Source: Vibrio hyugaensis (lineage in GTDB: Bacteria > Pseudomonadota > Gammaproteobacteria > Enterobacterales > Vibrionaceae). Taken from it: DNA of 64,000 nt. Where the stretch lies: contig NZ_CP025794.1 in NCBI RefSeq assembly GCF_002906655.1, positions 1,488,001 to 1,552,000 on the forward strand. Reading direction: 5' to 3'. Under the pieces are notes generated by a model. The model was not told the DNA's origin, searched no databases, and saw only the letters and a list, made by a program, of their open reading frames with translations. A program made the translations under genes and the position numbers. This document shows, in pieces, positions 18,205 through 28,385 of this stretch; the stretch's first letter is position 1, and each line of letters starts with the position of its first letter.

Positions 18205-19435
18205 GCCAAGAGCCTTTTTTCCATTTAACTGTCTTGTGATCATTTGGTACAGATGTGGAATCAAATTCCAAGTTAACAGCCGCACCAAATACACTTAACC
18301 CTCCAGGAGTGTCGAACACATACCCGCCAACCGGTTTAAATGATCCTCCAGAAAAAAAGGTTAGCTTACTTTTTTCCGTAGTAGAGAGGGCTCCTATTTG
18401 GGCAGAACCAGACACTTCAGATGACCACCTCGATGTCATATCACCCACCGGTGAGGTAAAAAGGTGATACACAGTTCCAGGAAAAGAGTCAGTGCCGAAA
18501 ACTGACAATAACCCATTTTCGACAACAAGAAGTTTTGGGCTTGCTGTAGCACTAACGCCGAGACCACTCTCAAGATCACAATCACCAGCAACCCAAACAG
18601 CATCGCTCATCGCAAAAGCCGCAATGATTTTATCTGCACAAGATTGCGTTGTCCCAGAGGTAGTAGCCACACTACCATCTATGACGACGAACTCATTCTT
18701 TATATCTGCTAATTGGCTTCGCGGGTAACCAAAAAAAGCTTCAAAAGGGTCAAGGTTTGGGTCATGAATAAAATCATGCTCAAACATTTTTTCGTCACCA
18801 ATATAATTTTGATTGTTACCGATGACTTTCACTTTGTAATCGTATATACCGCCTGAGTCATCACAATTAGAATCACCAGCTACACATAACCCTGAGCGCT
18901 GTGTGTTTGTCATTTGGGTTGGATTGCAAGCTTTTCCAGAAGGGCTAACTGTAACAAATGCTCCTTCTAGAGCAACAGACGTTTGGAAACGAACGGAAAC
19001 ACATGTGTCAGGGTCGACAAATTCAGGTGTAAAAAGATAAGACCCCGTTAACTTCAAATCAGAACGGGCTTGTATCGCTCCGGTAGGCCTGCCAACTACC
19101 TCAATACTTTTGAAGGTCTCAGTTCGGTTGTTCACACTCGAAGATAGCTCGTAGAATTTGGGGTCGACTAAAGATTGAGTTGCATTAACATTGCTTTGCG
19201 CACAACTAGAGTAGTCTTGCGTATTCGGTGCGCTCGACATATCCGCTTTGTTTAATGCGTAAGCGCACTCTAATCCCCCCTCAGCTAACCAATGTTCTTG
19301 TCGAGCTTCAATTTGGTTGTTTGCTCGCTTGATTTGATAAAAAAGGGATTTATAGCTTCCTAGTGACATCATCAGCGCTGCAACAAGCAACACACTGACG
19401 ACCAATAACGCGGCGGCACCTTGTTGTTTTCTCAT
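18194..19435 (-). CDS. PilX-like minor pilin assembly protein
   Basis: A 413-residue protein with a hydrophobic N-terminal helix after MRKQQGAAALLVVSVLLVAA, the PilX pattern without the usual F-T-L-I-E motif. A long globular part with several cysteines (CNPTQ, CVAGDSNC, CADKI, CDLESG) follows. This is much longer than PilX of Pseudomonas (about 195) and similar to the Vibrio forms. The start codon overlaps the pilW stop (TAATG), which sets the start at 19435. It would prime or cap pilus assembly in the inner membrane. Confidence 0.75.
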   Translation of the reverse strand: MRKQQGAAALLVVSVLLVAALMMSLGSYKSLFYQIKRANNQIEARQEHWLAEGGLECAYALNKADMSSAPNTQDYSSCAQSNVNATQSLVDPKFYELSSSVNNRTETFKSIEVVGRPTGAIQARSDLKLTGSYLFTPEFVDPDTCVSVRFQTSVALEGAFVTVSPSGKACNPTQMTNTQRSGLCVAGDSNCDDSGGIYDYKVKVIGNNQNYIGDEKMFEHDFIHDPNLDPFEAFFGYPRSQLADIKNEFVVIDGSVATTSGTTQSCADKIIAAFAMSDAVWVAGDCDLESGLGVSATASPKLLVVENGLLSVFGTDSFPGTVYHLFTSPVGDMTSRWSSEVSGSAQIGALSTTEKSKLTFFSGGSFKPVGGYVFDTPGGLSVFGAAVNLEFDSTSVPNDHKTVKWKKGSWHDL

Positions 19436-20070
19436 TACTGCCAATTCCTTTGCTTCACTGTAAACGACTGCTCTGTTCGAATATCAGTCGCATCTTTTAA
19501 CTCTGTCCCTAACGTAACCGTTACCATTGCACTCTCGGCGTCGGTATTTTTTACCGTAGCCGCAGCCAACGTAAATTGATTCACATGAATCGCTTTCTTA
19601 TCAAAAAGCGTGTTACATGACCCCGTTCCAGATAGAGCGATTACATCAGCCACACTCCAGATCGTTGTTTGTTTTTTTTCACATACAAACAGAGATTCTG
19701 GCGTATCGACGCGTTGTTCATATACAACGTTTTTATACAAAGCCGTCGCTCCGGAAGACCCGACATTGTAGGCGTAAGCAATAAGCCCCATACCCGGAGC
19801 ATCAAGGGTGTAGATGGTATTACTGGCTCCTGAAATCTTCACGGAGTTACCATCAATACCATCAATACCATCGAATCCAGCGCGTTGAATGTCGTTCCTC
19901 AACATCTGTAAAACGCTGGCTGTATTTTGCAATAGCATCAGTTCCTTAGAGCGCTCCATTGCAGCCTTTTGACCGCTGATATACAGCGAACCAACAATAG
20001 CGAGAGAAATGAGCCCCAAAGAGGACGCAATCATAAACTCAACGAGGCTCGCCCCTTTTTGCTTTAACAT
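19435..20070 (-). CDS. PilW-like minor pilin
   Basis: A 211-residue pseudopilin with leader MLKQKG and mature ASLVEFMIASSLGLISLAIVG; the Glu5 position is present. The DGIDGIDG stretch near residue 75 is a short internal repeat. The ATG at 20070 is chosen because it gives a normal six-residue leader. It overlaps or abuts the fimT-like and pilX-like genes. Confidence 0.82.
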   Translation of the reverse strand: MLKQKGASLVEFMIASSLGLISLAIVGSLYISGQKAAMERSKELMLLQNTASVLQMLRNDIQRAGFDGIDGIDGNSVKISGASNTIYTLDAPGMGLIAYAYNVGSSGATALYKNVVYEQRVDTPESLFVCEKKQTTIWSVADVIALSGTGSCNTLFDKKAIHVNQFTLAAATVKNTDAESAMVTVTLGTELKDATDIRTEQSFTVKQRNWQ

Positions 20071-20081
20071 ATCAACCCTTA

Positions 20082-20597
20082 CTAAGAGCAAGTGGAATAG
20101 CCAAAGTATTCAGTTGAGTTGTTATCACTGCATACTCGAACACGGGCGGAAAGTGTGTGGGAAATAAGCTTAAGCGCTTTTGCAGATTCTCCAACCGGAT
20201 AGAATTGAATATTGCCCGAAGAAGGACGACCATGAACATCATCAAAGCTTATTTGACCAGACGAATAACTAGGTGTGACGACTATCCCGTCATAGGGAAC
20301 GCCAGAAAAAGAAAACAATACGGTCCCAGCACCTTCGGTTCCATTGTCAGTTAATTCAATGCGCCAATCGCCATCGCTCGATGAGTTTCCAGACATGATG
20401 ATATGCGCCCAAAGTCGCTCACGGCGCAATACCGCTTCAGATTTCCCCTGAATAACAAAGCCATGCAACTCATCTGCTAATCGCTGCATTTTGTTGGTTT
20501 CAAAAACATTTTGAAAAGATGGTGCCGCAACAGCTAACAATATGCTCATTACAGCAATGGTGATTAAGAGCTCCAACAACGTAAACCCGCGAGGCAT
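20082..20597 (-). CDS. FimT/GspH-type minor pilin
   Basis: A 171-residue pseudopilin with leader MPRG and mature FTLLELLITIAVMSILLAVAA, then the GspH/FimT globular domain (RRERLWAHIIMSG..., VRVCSDNNSTEYFG). It is the first gene of the minus-strand minor pilin operon fimT-pilW-pilX-pilV. The ATG at 20597 gives the proper short leader. Confidence 0.88.
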   Translation of the reverse strand: MPRGFTLLELLITIAVMSILLAVAAPSFQNVFETNKMQRLADELHGFVIQGKSEAVLRRERLWAHIIMSGNSSSDGDWRIELTDNGTEGAGTVLFSFSGVPYDGIVVTPSYSSGQISFDDVHGRPSSGNIQFYPVGESAKALKLISHTLSARVRVCSDNNSTEYFGYSTCS

Positions 20598-20700
20598 TTC
20601 CCAAATTCCTATGCAAACGGCGAGAAGGCCGTAATTCATCTTGCACAGATGCTATCACCTGAGAAAAATAGTCGGAAAAGTGAAAAGGGAACTACTCGTC

Positions 20701-21138
20701 ATGATTCGAATTTCTAGTTGTAACGGATACAACAGACGATTAAGAGGGATGACATTGATCGAATTACTGATTGCAGTCGTGATTGTTGGGATCATTGCAG
20801 CTATCGCTTATCCATCTTATTCAGGTCATACGATCACATCGCATAGAACGGTCGCGTTGAGTGATATTAGCCGTATTCAATTGGAGCTCGAAACATCTTA
20901 CAACGGTGGCTATGACTGGAGCGGGATTATCTCTGGAGGTAGTTGTACGATTTGTGATTCGGACACAGACCGTTTCTCCTTTGCTGTCGCAAGTTCAGCA
21001 ACAGTGGCATACACAATTACGGCAACCGCGAAATCTGATCGTGGGCAAGACGGGGACAGTTGCTTTCCTAGCGGCCAAGATAAAAAAATAACACTCACTT
21101 CAACCAACATTGAATCGCCAAGCGAGTGCTGGAACTGA
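20701..21138 (+). CDS. PilE-like minor pilin
   Basis: A 145-residue type IV pilin-like protein with leader ending RRLRG and mature MTLIELLIAVVIVGIIAAIAYPSY, a textbook N-terminal helix. Cysteine pairs (GGSCTICD, DSCFPSG, PSECWN) probably form the D-loop. It is divergent from the fimT operon and ends at a terminator shared with dnaJ. With the other four genes it completes a fimT-pilV-pilW-pilX-pilE minor pilin set that initiates the type IVa pilus. Confidence 0.87.
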   Translation: MIRISSCNGYNRRLRGMTLIELLIAVVIVGIIAAIAYPSYSGHTITSHRTVALSDISRIQLELETSYNGGYDWSGIISGGSCTICDSDTDRFSFAVASSATVAYTITATAKSDRGQDGDSCFPSGQDKKITLTSTNIESPSECWN

Positions 21139-21176
21139 TCCAAGCAGCCTTCTCTGGCGACAAGAAAACAGATACG

Positions 21177-21206
21177 AAAAAGCCCGCATCAATGCGGGCT
21201 TCTTAT
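21177..21206. terminator. Bidirectional terminator, pilE / dnaJ
   Basis: AAGCCCGCAT / ATGCGGGCTT stem with two-base loop; T-rich on both exits (better on the minus strand, for dnaJ). Confidence 0.9.
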
Positions 21207-21228
21207 TAAATTTTAACTTAGTCAGCAG

Positions 21229-22377
21229 TTAGCTAGTTAAGTCATCAAAGAACTTCTTCACACCATTGAAGAAACCTTCTGATTTTGGTTTGTGCTTAGT
21301 CGCAGCATCACCACCACAAGACTCATCAAACTCTTTAAGCAGTTCTTTTTGGCGAGAGCTTAGGTTAACAGGTGTCTCAACCACTAGCTTAACGATTAGG
21401 TCACCCACACCGCCGCCACGAACACCTTTCACACCTTTACCACGCATACGGAACATACGGCCAGTTTGCGTTTCTGTCGGTACTTTAAGGTTCACACGAC
21501 CATCTAGCGTCGGAACTTCAACTTCACCACCAAGTGCCGCCATCGCAAAGCTTACTGGTACTTCACAGTACAGATTGTTACCTTCACGTTCGAAGATATG
21601 GTGCTCTCTTACGTGAACTTGAACATATAGGTCACCCGCTGGTGCGCCCATTTCTCCTGCTTCGCCTTCGCCAGATAGACGAATACGGTCGCCAGTATCA
21701 ACACCTGCTGGGATCTTAACGTTAAGCGTTTTCGTTTTCTGTTTGCGACCTTGACCATGACATTCATTACATGGGTCTTTGATGATCTTGCCTTTACCAT
21801 GACAGGTAGGACAGGTTTGTTGAACTGCAAAGAAGCCTTGACGCATCTGTACTTGACCATGGCCATGACAGGTGCCACAAGTTTCAGCCGTTGAGCCTTT
21901 CTTCGCGCCACTGCCATCACAGGTATCACAGTGAACTAGCGTAGGCACTTCGATCTCTTTAGAAACACCGCGAACGGCTTCTTCTAACGACAGTTCCATG
22001 TTGTAACGCAGGTCCGCACCACGTTGTGCACGCTGCTGACCACCGCCACGACGGCCGCCACCAAAGATATCACCAAATACATCACCGAAGATGTCGCCGA
22101 AATCAGCGCCACCGCCACCAAAACCGCCGCCGCCGAAGCCGCCACCGCCTTGTTCAAAAGCCGCATGACCATACTGGTCGTAAGCCGCTTTCTTTTGAGG
22201 CTCAGTTAGAATTTCGTACGCTTCTTTTACTTCTTTAAACTTGTCCGCAGCAGACTCATCACCCTGGTTACGGTCTGGGTGGTATTTCATCGCTAGACGC
22301 TTGTACGCCTTTTTGATATCGCGCTCAGAGGCATCACGGCTTACGCCTAATACTTCGTAAAAATCACGTTTTGACAT
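21229..22377 (-). CDS. dnaJ: Chaperone protein DnaJ
   Basis: A 382-residue Hsp40 co-chaperone that stimulates DnaK ATPase. Domains in order: J domain (1-70) with HPD at 33-35, a glycine/phenylalanine-rich linker ([18 protein letters not shown]), four CxxCxGxG zinc repeats ([32 protein letters not shown]), and the C-terminal substrate domains. I start at MSKRDFYE (22377) because it matches the family; an ATG 15 bases upstream is in frame. It follows dnaK after a 200-base hairpin-rich spacer. Confidence 0.98.
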   Translation of the reverse strand: MSKRDFYEVLGVSRDASERDIKKAYKRLAMKYHPDRNQGDESAADKFKEVKEAYEILTEPQKKAAYDQYGHAAFEQGGGGFGGGGFGGGGADFGDIFGDVFGDIFGGGRRGGGQQRAQRGADLRYNMELSLEEAVRGVSKEIEVPTLVHCDTCDGSGAKKGSTAETCGTCHGHGQVQMRQGFFAVQQTCPTCHGKGKIIKDPCNECHGQGRKQKTKTLNVKIPAGVDTGDRIRLSGEGEAGEMGAPAGDLYVQVHVREHHIFEREGNNLYCEVPVSFAMAALGGEVEVPTLDGRVNLKVPTETQTGRMFRMRGKGVKGVRGGGVGDLIVKLVVETPVNLSSRQKELLKEFDESCGGDAATKHKPKSEGFFNGVKKFFDDLTS

Positions 22378-22438
22378 GTTCTTCGTCACCAATTATTTAC
22401 TGCAAACGGCATCGATTCACCGCTTGGTGTTTGTATCA

Positions 22439-22568
22439 TTCTAGCTAAGTGCACTTATTGCAAAATACTTAGCTAGAAGGACAACGTTGACAAACAGACG
22501 GGCGTAAGAGTCACCCCAAACGCCCGTACACAAAGTCTTATCGACTCTAGGCGACCGTAGTCGCCTAG
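22439..22568 (-). repeat. Three inverted repeats between dnaK and dnaJ
   Basis: Three hairpins lie in the spacer. TTCTAGCTAAGT pairs with ACTTAGCTAGAA (22439-22478). ACGGGCGT pairs with ACGCCCGT (22498-22527). CTAGGCGAC pairs with GTCGCCTAG over a four-base loop (22547-22568). None has a U-run, so they look like message-processing or attenuation structures rather than terminators. Confidence 0.8.
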
Positions 22569-22578
22569 TTAAGAAAGC

Positions 22579-24495
22579 TTATTTCTTGTCGTCTTTAACT
22601 TCTTCGAACTCAGCATCAACTACGTCGTCTTCTTTAGACTGTTGAGCATCAGCGTCAGCACCTTGTGCTTGTTGAGCTTGAGCTTGTTGTTGAGCGATTT
22701 CCATTAGCTTTTGAGCTGCAGTCATAAGCGCTTGAACTTTCGCATCGATCGCTTCTTTGTCATCACCCTTACGAGCAGTTTCAAGCTCAGCGATAGCTGC
22801 TTCAATCTTCTCTTTCTCATCGGCAGGTAGAGCTTCACCAGCTTCTTCTACTTGCTTACGAGTACCGTGAATCATTTGGTCAGCTTGGTTACGTGCAGCC
22901 GCTAGCTCTTCGAACTTTTTGTCCGCTTCTTTGTTAGCTTCTGCTTCTTGAACCATTTTCTCGATGTCTTCGTCGCTTAGGCCGCCAGAAGCTTGGATAG
23001 TGATCTTCTGTTCTTTACCTGTTGACTTATCTTTCGCAGATACGTGAAGGATACCGTCAGCATCTAGATCGAAAGTTACTTCGATTTGTGGCATACCACG
23101 AGGCGCAGCTTGAATGCCTTCTAGGTTGAATTGACCTAGAGACTTGTTGTATGACGCTTGCTTACGCTCACCTTGAAGAACATGGATTGTTACCGCGTTC
23201 TGGTTGTCTTCTGCTGTAGAGAAAACTTGGTTCGCTTTAGTTGGGATAGTTGTGTTTTTCTCAACTAGCTTAGTCATTACGCCGCCCATTGTCTCAATAC
23301 CTAGAGACAGTGGAGTTACGTCTAGTAGAAGTACGTCTTTTACTTCACCCGCAAGTACACCACCTTGAACTGCAGCACCAACTGCTACTGCTTCATCAGG
23401 GTTTACGTCGCGGCGAGCTTCTTTACCGAAGAACTCAGCAACTTTCGCTTGAACCATAGGCATACGAGTCTGACCACCAACTAGGATTACGTCAGTGATG
23501 TCGTTTACAGATAGGTCAGCGTCAGCTAGAGCAACTTTTAGTGGCTCAAGAGAACGTTGTACTAGGTCTTCAACTAGAGATTCTAGTTTCGCACGAGTCA
23601 CTTTAACGTTCATGTGCTTAGGACCAGTCGCGTCTGCAGTAACGTAAGGTAGGTTTACGTCAGTTTGAGAAGTGGAAGAAAGCTCAATTTTCGCTTTTTC
23701 TGCTGCTTCTTTAACACGTTGCATTGCTAGTGGGTCGTTCTTAAGGTTGATACCTTGCTCTTTGTTGAACTCGTCAACTAGGTAGTTGATTAGACGAGTA
23801 TCAAAGTCTTCACCACCAAGGTGAGTGTCACCGTTAGTTGCTAGAACTTCGAACGTTTTTTCGCCTTCAACTTCATCGATTTCGATGATTGAGATATCGA
23901 ATGTACCACCACCAAGGTCGTATACCGCGATAGTACGGTCGCCGCCTGACTTGTCTAGACCGTATGCTAGAGCAGCCGCTGTTGGTTCGTTGATGATACG
24001 TTTAACTTCTAGACCTGCGATACGGCCAGCGTCTTTTGTTGCTTGACGTTGAGCATCGTTAAAGTAAGCAGGAACTGTGATAACTGCGCCAGTTACTTCC
24101 TCACCTAGGAAGTCTTCAGCAGTTTTCTTCATTTTTTTCAAGATTTCAGCAGAAACTTGAGGAGCAGCCATTTTTTGGCCTTGCGCTTCTACCCAAGCGT
24201 CACCGTTGTCAGCCTTAACGATTTTGTAAGGCATGATTTCGATATCACGCTGAACTTCTTCATCTTCAAAGCGACGACCAATTAGACGCTTAATTGCAAA
24301 TAGCGTGTTAGTTGGGTTTGTAACCGCTTGACGTTTTGCAGGTTGACCTACTAGCGTTTCACCATCGGTATATGCAACAACCGATGCCGTTGTGCGTTCG
24401 CCTTCAGCGTTTTCAATTACACGAGGTTTGTCGCCGTCTAGTACAGCAACACATGAGTTAGTAGTACCTAAGTCAATACCAATGATTTTACCCAT
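22579..24495 (-). CDS. dnaK: Chaperone protein DnaK
   Basis: A 638-residue Hsp70. The ATPase domain begins with [13 protein letters not shown] and contains [12 protein letters not shown] and LVGGQTRMP; the conserved linker [15 protein letters not shown] leads to the substrate-binding domain, and the end is the usual low-complexity [12 protein letters not shown] tail closing EEVKDDKK. Two sigma-32-type promoters lie upstream. It works with DnaJ and GrpE; grpE is about 2 kb further, beyond a symporter gene. Confidence 0.99.
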   Translation of the reverse strand: MGKIIGIDLGTTNSCVAVLDGDKPRVIENAEGERTTASVVAYTDGETLVGQPAKRQAVTNPTNTLFAIKRLIGRRFEDEEVQRDIEIMPYKIVKADNGDAWVEAQGQKMAAPQVSAEILKKMKKTAEDFLGEEVTGAVITVPAYFNDAQRQATKDAGRIAGLEVKRIINEPTAAALAYGLDKSGGDRTIAVYDLGGGTFDISIIEIDEVEGEKTFEVLATNGDTHLGGEDFDTRLINYLVDEFNKEQGINLKNDPLAMQRVKEAAEKAKIELSSTSQTDVNLPYVTADATGPKHMNVKVTRAKLESLVEDLVQRSLEPLKVALADADLSVNDITDVILVGGQTRMPMVQAKVAEFFGKEARRDVNPDEAVAVGAAVQGGVLAGEVKDVLLLDVTPLSLGIETMGGVMTKLVEKNTTIPTKANQVFSTAEDNQNAVTIHVLQGERKQASYNKSLGQFNLEGIQAAPRGMPQIEVTFDLDADGILHVSAKDKSTGKEQKITIQASGGLSDEDIEKMVQEAEANKEADKKFEELAAARNQADQMIHGTRKQVEEAGEALPADEKEKIEAAIAELETARKGDDKEAIDAKVQALMTAAQKLMEIAQQQAQAQQAQGADADAQQSKEDDVVDAEFEEVKDDKK

Positions 24496-24540
24496 CAGGC
24501 TATCTCCGAATAAATTCTATTTTCGTTTTGCTATATCCCC

Positions 24541-24569
24541 TATGTGGGGACGTAGAATCGGGTTTCAAC
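24541..24569 (-). promoter_or_regulatory. Sigma-32 promoter of dnaK, proximal
   Basis: Minus strand TTGAAA (-35), 13-base gap, CCCCACATA (-10), closely matching the heat-shock consensus CTTGAAA / CCCCATNT. About 50 bp upstream of the dnaK start. Confidence 0.7.
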
Positions 24570-24616
24570 CCTTGCTCACAAACAAAAATAATTATGTTTG
24601 CTTCTCTTATGCCCAA

Positions 24617-24645
24617 TAGATAAGGGCTGCAAATAGCTTTTCAAG
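24617..24645 (-). promoter_or_regulatory. Sigma-32 promoter of dnaK, distal
   Basis: Minus strand CTTGAAA (24639-24645) with CCCTTATCTA (24617-24626) after a 12-base gap. The -35 is perfect; the -10 is weaker than that of the proximal promoter. Confidence 0.5.
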
Positions 24646-24705
24646 GGAGAGAGCAAAAAAAAATTGAAAAAAGTTGCGTAAAAAATGAAATGCGGGATTC
24701 TCGAA

Positions 24706-24746
24706 TCTCGGAGCGCAGCGTTCCATAGGACGAAGTCCGTTCCCGA
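24706..24746. repeat. REP-like dispersed repeat, copy 3
   Basis: Very close to copy 1 (8521-8561): the core GAGCGCAGCGTTCCATAGGAC and GAAGTCCGTTCCCGA differ at only a few positions. It lies just beyond the terminator of the symporter gene and upstream of the dnaK promoters. Confidence 0.85.
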
Positions 24747-24763
24747 AGCGAAGCGTCTCTAAA

Positions 24764-24794
24764 ACGAAAAAGCGAGGCCCTAAGACCTCGCTTT
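24764..24794 (-). terminator. Terminator of the symporter gene
   Basis: AAAGCGAGG / CCTCGCTTT stem followed on the minus strand by T-rich sequence, 28 bases past the stop. Confidence 0.8.
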
Positions 24795-24821
24795 GAATTC
24801 GATTAAGTGAGCGATTAAGAA

Positions 24822-26099
24822 TTATGCACTAGCTTGTGCTGGCTCAGCATCTACGATTTCTTCTTTACCAATCTCACCTTCAGACTTAGCAACAATCGTG
24901 TTTACTGCTGTATCGCCGACTACGTTAGATGATGTACAGAACATATCGTTAATACGGTCAACCGCTGCAACGATTGCTAGACCTTCTGGTGGTAACCCCA
25001 ATTGGTGAAGGATAACACCAACCATCACAACGCCACCGCCAGGTACACCGCCTGCACCGATAGACAGTAGCAGAACCGTGAAGCCAAGAGTCACTAGGTC
25101 AGATACCGCGATAGGCTGACCAAACGCATTCGCACAAAATACCGCTGCGATTGCGATGTAGATTGAAGCGCCCGCCATGTTCATGGTTGCACCTAGTGGG
25201 ACACCGAAACCGGCTACCGACTTAGATACACCAATTTTGTCAGTAAGAGTGCGCATCGTTACCGGAATCGTCGCGTTTGAGCTTGCTGTCGATAGAGAAA
25301 ACAACACTTGCTCACGCGTCTTACGAGAGAACTCACGCGCAGAAATACCCGTGAACATTTGAACCGCTAGTGGGTAAACCACGAAGATCCAAAGCACCAG
25401 CATTGAAACCACAAGAGCAACGTAACCGGCTACTGATGCAAGCGTACCCGCATCCAAGGTTGCGCCAAGTTGAATCATCAGAGCAAATACACCGTATGGC
25501 GCTAGGCTCATTACGAGACCAATCAGTTTCATCATGATTTCGTTCGCCATCTTAAAAGTACGAACCGCAGGGCCGCCTTTTGAATCAAGCGCTTGGATTG
25601 CAAGACCTGTCAGAATTGCCATAAAGATGATTTGTAGCATGTCGCCATTTGCAAACGCCTGTACAGGGTTGCTTGGAACAATATTCACAACCATAGAGAA
25701 GATGTCTGGTGTTTCTGTTGACTTAAGCGCCACAGAGTCAGAAATCGTACCCGCTAAGTTTGCCCCTGCACCTGGCTGAACAATCATAGCAACAGTAAGG
25801 GCAGCAATGATCGCGACGACGGTATTTAAAATGTAAAGAGTAAAAGTTTTACCACCCAAGCGACCAAAAGAACGAATGTCCTTAAGCTCTACAATGCCAC
25901 AAACGATTGATACGTAAACCAGAGGTACAACCAAAAGCTTAATAAGCGATACGAACATACCGCCCGCACCTTCTGCTGCACCTAGAATATAGGTATCAAA
26001 AATCGCAATACCGCTAAATAAGTACTGAATAGCTGTACCCAGCACGAGGCCGGCGAACAAGCCGATAAAAATCTTACTAGAAAGCGATTTATCCATCAT
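24822..26099 (-). CDS. Dicarboxylate/amino acid:cation symporter (DAACS family)
   Basis: A 425-residue inner-membrane transporter of the GltP/DctA/GltPh family. The signature regions are the serine-rich hairpin SLSTASSNATIPVTMRT, the unwound helix motif NMAGASIYIA (a variant of NMDGT), GAGGVPGGGVVM of the second hairpin and DRINDMFCTSSNVVGD near the C-terminus. The alanine in place of aspartate in NMDGT is worth noting because that position is near the cation site. It stands between grpE and dnaK with its own terminator, so it is an independent unit. Substrate (glutamate, aspartate, serine or C4-dicarboxylate) is not determined. Confidence 0.92.
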   Translation of the reverse strand: MMDKSLSSKIFIGLFAGLVLGTAIQYLFSGIAIFDTYILGAAEGAGGMFVSLIKLLVVPLVYVSIVCGIVELKDIRSFGRLGGKTFTLYILNTVVAIIAALTVAMIVQPGAGANLAGTISDSVALKSTETPDIFSMVVNIVPSNPVQAFANGDMLQIIFMAILTGLAIQALDSKGGPAVRTFKMANEIMMKLIGLVMSLAPYGVFALMIQLGATLDAGTLASVAGYVALVVSMLVLWIFVVYPLAVQMFTGISAREFSRKTREQVLFSLSTASSNATIPVTMRTLTDKIGVSKSVAGFGVPLGATMNMAGASIYIAIAAVFCANAFGQPIAVSDLVTLGFTVLLLSIGAGGVPGGGVVMVGVILHQLGLPPEGLAIVAAVDRINDMFCTSSNVVGDTAVNTIVAKSEGEIGKEEIVDAEPAQASA

Positions 26100-26517
26100 A
26101 AATCTCCGAAATGTTGTGTTTGCTATTTATGTTTTTATAGTTACATCTGCTGATTTTTACGGCAGACATCGCGAATAATACACATCAGGGTTACAAAATA
26201 AAGACTTTCTTTACAAGAATGTTAATAACTAACATTAAAAGTAAATCACCAGTTCTAGATTGATATTCAGAATTTAATTTTGAATACAAGTCATAACAGG
26301 TACTTATAGACACAGCATCCCATAAGTAAGCAAGATAAAGAGAGGATATCTCCTATAGGAAAATTATTTCCCAATAGGAAAAAGTTTGAAGAGGATCAAA
26401 TTTCGAAATTTGGCTCATATTCAGAGGAGTGAATATGAGAATGACAATGTTTGAAACAAAAATGCCCACTGAGAGTCAGTAGGCATTTAAATAAATATAT
26501 ATCAGTAAGTTACTGAA
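26100..26517. other. Upstream region of symporter gene with inverted repeats
   Basis: The 418 bases hold no gene I can support. AATGTTA and TAACATT around a five-base gap (26218-26236) form a perfect palindrome, and TATTCA / TGAATA (26264-26286) a second. CCTATAGGAAAA and CCAATAGGAAAA (about 26347-26381) form an imperfect direct repeat. The first palindrome is the best operator candidate for the symporter gene. The grpE terminator occupies the end. Confidence 0.45.
26459..26488 (-). terminator. Terminator of grpE
   Basis: AATGCC-ACT / AGT-GGCATT stem with one mismatch and a T-run on the minus strand, 30 bases past the grpE stop. Confidence 0.8.
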
Positions 26518-27114
26518 TTATTTTGCAACCATAACCATTGCAGGACGTACCACACGACCGTTTAGCTCGTAACCTTTTTGCATTACGAACATAACGGTAT
26601 TTGACTCATGGTCAGGGCTTTCTTGAATAGACATCGCTTGATGGAATTCAGGGTTGAAAGCTTCACCTTCTGGATTGATCTCTTTCAAACCAAATTTCGA
26701 TACTGCGTCTACAAACGTCTTATGCGTTAACTCAACACCTTCAAGAATTGGCTTAACCATTTCATGCTCAGCATCAGCAGCTTGGATGGCACGCTCTAGG
26801 TTGTCGATAACAGGAAGAAGCTCTTCAGCAAACTTGTTCAAAGCGTATTTACGCGCTTTATCGATTTCTTGCTCTGTACGACGACGCATGTTTTCTACTT
26901 CTGCTTTAGAACGTAGAACGGCATCTTGCTGATCTTTCACTTTCGTTTCACTTGATAGAAGTGCTGCTTCTAGTTGAGCAATCTTAGCGTCTTTTTCATC
27001 ACCAATGTCTTCAAGTTCCGCTTCTGCTTCTTGAGCTGCTGCCTCTACTTTCTCAGCCTCTTCGATGATCTGATCAAGCTCGGCTTCAGTAACTTTGTTT
27101 TCTTCGTTGCTCAT
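26518..27114 (-). CDS. grpE: Nucleotide exchange factor GrpE
   Basis: A 198-residue co-chaperone that releases ADP from DnaK. The acidic, glutamate-rich N-terminus and a long coiled coil (about 40-105) precede the conserved beta domain with the motif [13 protein letters not shown] and the end [14 protein letters not shown] near-perfect sigma-32 promoter lies about 95 bp upstream, so it belongs to the heat-shock regulon with dnaK and dnaJ. Confidence 0.97.
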   Translation of the reverse strand: MSNEENKVTEAELDQIIEEAEKVEAAAQEAEAELEDIGDEKDAKIAQLEAALLSSETKVKDQQDAVLRSKAEVENMRRRTEQEIDKARKYALNKFAEELLPVIDNLERAIQAADAEHEMVKPILEGVELTHKTFVDAVSKFGLKEINPEGEAFNPEFHQAMSIQESPDHESNTVMFVMQKGYELNGRVVRPAMVMVAK

Positions 27115-27209
27115 GATATCTCCAGAATCAACATAATGTCCTCAAAGCTCACGCACGTTTTGCGGGCTCTAACCACATTAAAATTCGCATATTTAGGTAA
27201 CTTGCCATT

Positions 27210-27238
27210 ATTATGGGGATGAAGATTCCTGATTCAAG
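27210..27238 (-). promoter_or_regulatory. Sigma-32 promoter of grpE
   Basis: Minus strand CTTGAAT, 13-base gap, CCCCATAAT; an almost consensus heat-shock promoter, placed between grpE and the divergent nadK. Confidence 0.8.
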
Positions 27239-27259
27239 CCTCTTTAATGCGGAAATGCT

Positions 27260-28144
27260 ATGAAAAACCCATGTAACGTGATCGCGATTATCGGAAAACC
27301 TCGAGATCAGCAGGCTATTCAAACTCATAGAGAGCTTTACCAATGGTTAACCTCTGAAGGTTACCAAGTGTTTATCGATGACCGCCTTGCTGCAATTTTA
27401 GACGATATTCCACAAAATCAATTTGCCAGCCTAGTGGAACTTGGTAAAAACGCCGATCTTGCTATTGTCGTTGGAGGCGATGGCAACATGTTAGGCGCAG
27501 CTCGCATTTTATCTCGCTTTGATGTCGCAGTGATCGGTGTGAACCGAGGTAACCTTGGTTTCCTAACGGACCTTAACCCCGATGATTTCAAAACGGCATT
27601 GAAAGCCGTTCTGAATGGCGAATATATTGAAGAAGAGCGATTTTTACTTGAGGCCGAAGTGCATCGTCATGGCCAAATTAAAAGCCACAATGCCGCCCTA
27701 AACGAAGCAGTGCTTCACCCTGGTCAAGTCGCACATATGATCGAGTTTGAAGTTTACATTGATGATAGCTTTGCGTTTTCGCTGCGCGCCGACGGTTTAA
27801 TCGTTTCAACTCCAACAGGTTCAACCGCTTATTCCCTTTCCGGTGGTGGTCCTATCTTGTCACCAAGCTTGAATGCTATCTCTTTGGTACCGATGTTTCC
27901 TCACACTCTTTCAAGCCGTCCTTTGGTGGTTGATGGAAAACGACGCATTAAATTGATCGTGTCACCGGAAAACCGCGGTACGCAAGAAGTCAGTTGTGAT
28001 GGACAAGTCTCACTACCGGTTTCTCCAGGCGATGAAGTTCATATTTATCAAAGCCCGAATGTACTTAAACTGATCCACCCGAAAGACTACAGCTACTACC
28101 ACGTGCTAAGAAACAAGCTCGGTTGGTCAAGCAAATTGTTTTAA
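27260..28144 (+). CDS. nadK: NAD kinase
   Basis: A 294-residue cytoplasmic kinase that makes NADP from NAD and ATP or polyphosphate. The GGDGN motif is at 72-76 ([15 protein letters not shown]), and the NE-type motif NEAVLHPG and the glycine-rich [16 protein letters not shown] are present. It is divergent from grpE, as in many gamma-proteobacteria. A terminator with eight T closes the gene. Confidence 0.97.
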   Translation: MKNPCNVIAIIGKPRDQQAIQTHRELYQWLTSEGYQVFIDDRLAAILDDIPQNQFASLVELGKNADLAIVVGGDGNMLGAARILSRFDVAVIGVNRGNLGFLTDLNPDDFKTALKAVLNGEYIEEERFLLEAEVHRHGQIKSHNAALNEAVLHPGQVAHMIEFEVYIDDSFAFSLRADGLIVSTPTGSTAYSLSGGGPILSPSLNAISLVPMFPHTLSSRPLVVDGKRRIKLIVSPENRGTQEVSCDGQVSLPVSPGDEVHIYQSPNVLKLIHPKDYSYYHVLRNKLGWSSKLF

Positions 28145-28148
28145 CAAG

Positions 28149-28181
28149 AAAGGTTGATGTGAAGGCATCAACCTTTTTTTT
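28149..28181 (+). terminator. Terminator of nadK
   Basis: AAGGTTGATG / CATCAACCTT stem followed by T8. Confidence 0.92.
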
Positions 28182-28385
28182 ATGCTCTCATTAACTCCAA
28201 TTTCATCGCCCACCCAAGGCGACACAGATTAATTCCTTGTTAAATTTAATTTTATAAAACCTGATCTTGTGGGTAAATTCTATACAAAATTCTGAGCTCA
28301 AATTGAAAGGTGTCCGACTGATGATATTCTCAGCATGAATAGAATATAAACTCTAATTCATACTTATTATCTCAAAGGGCACATT

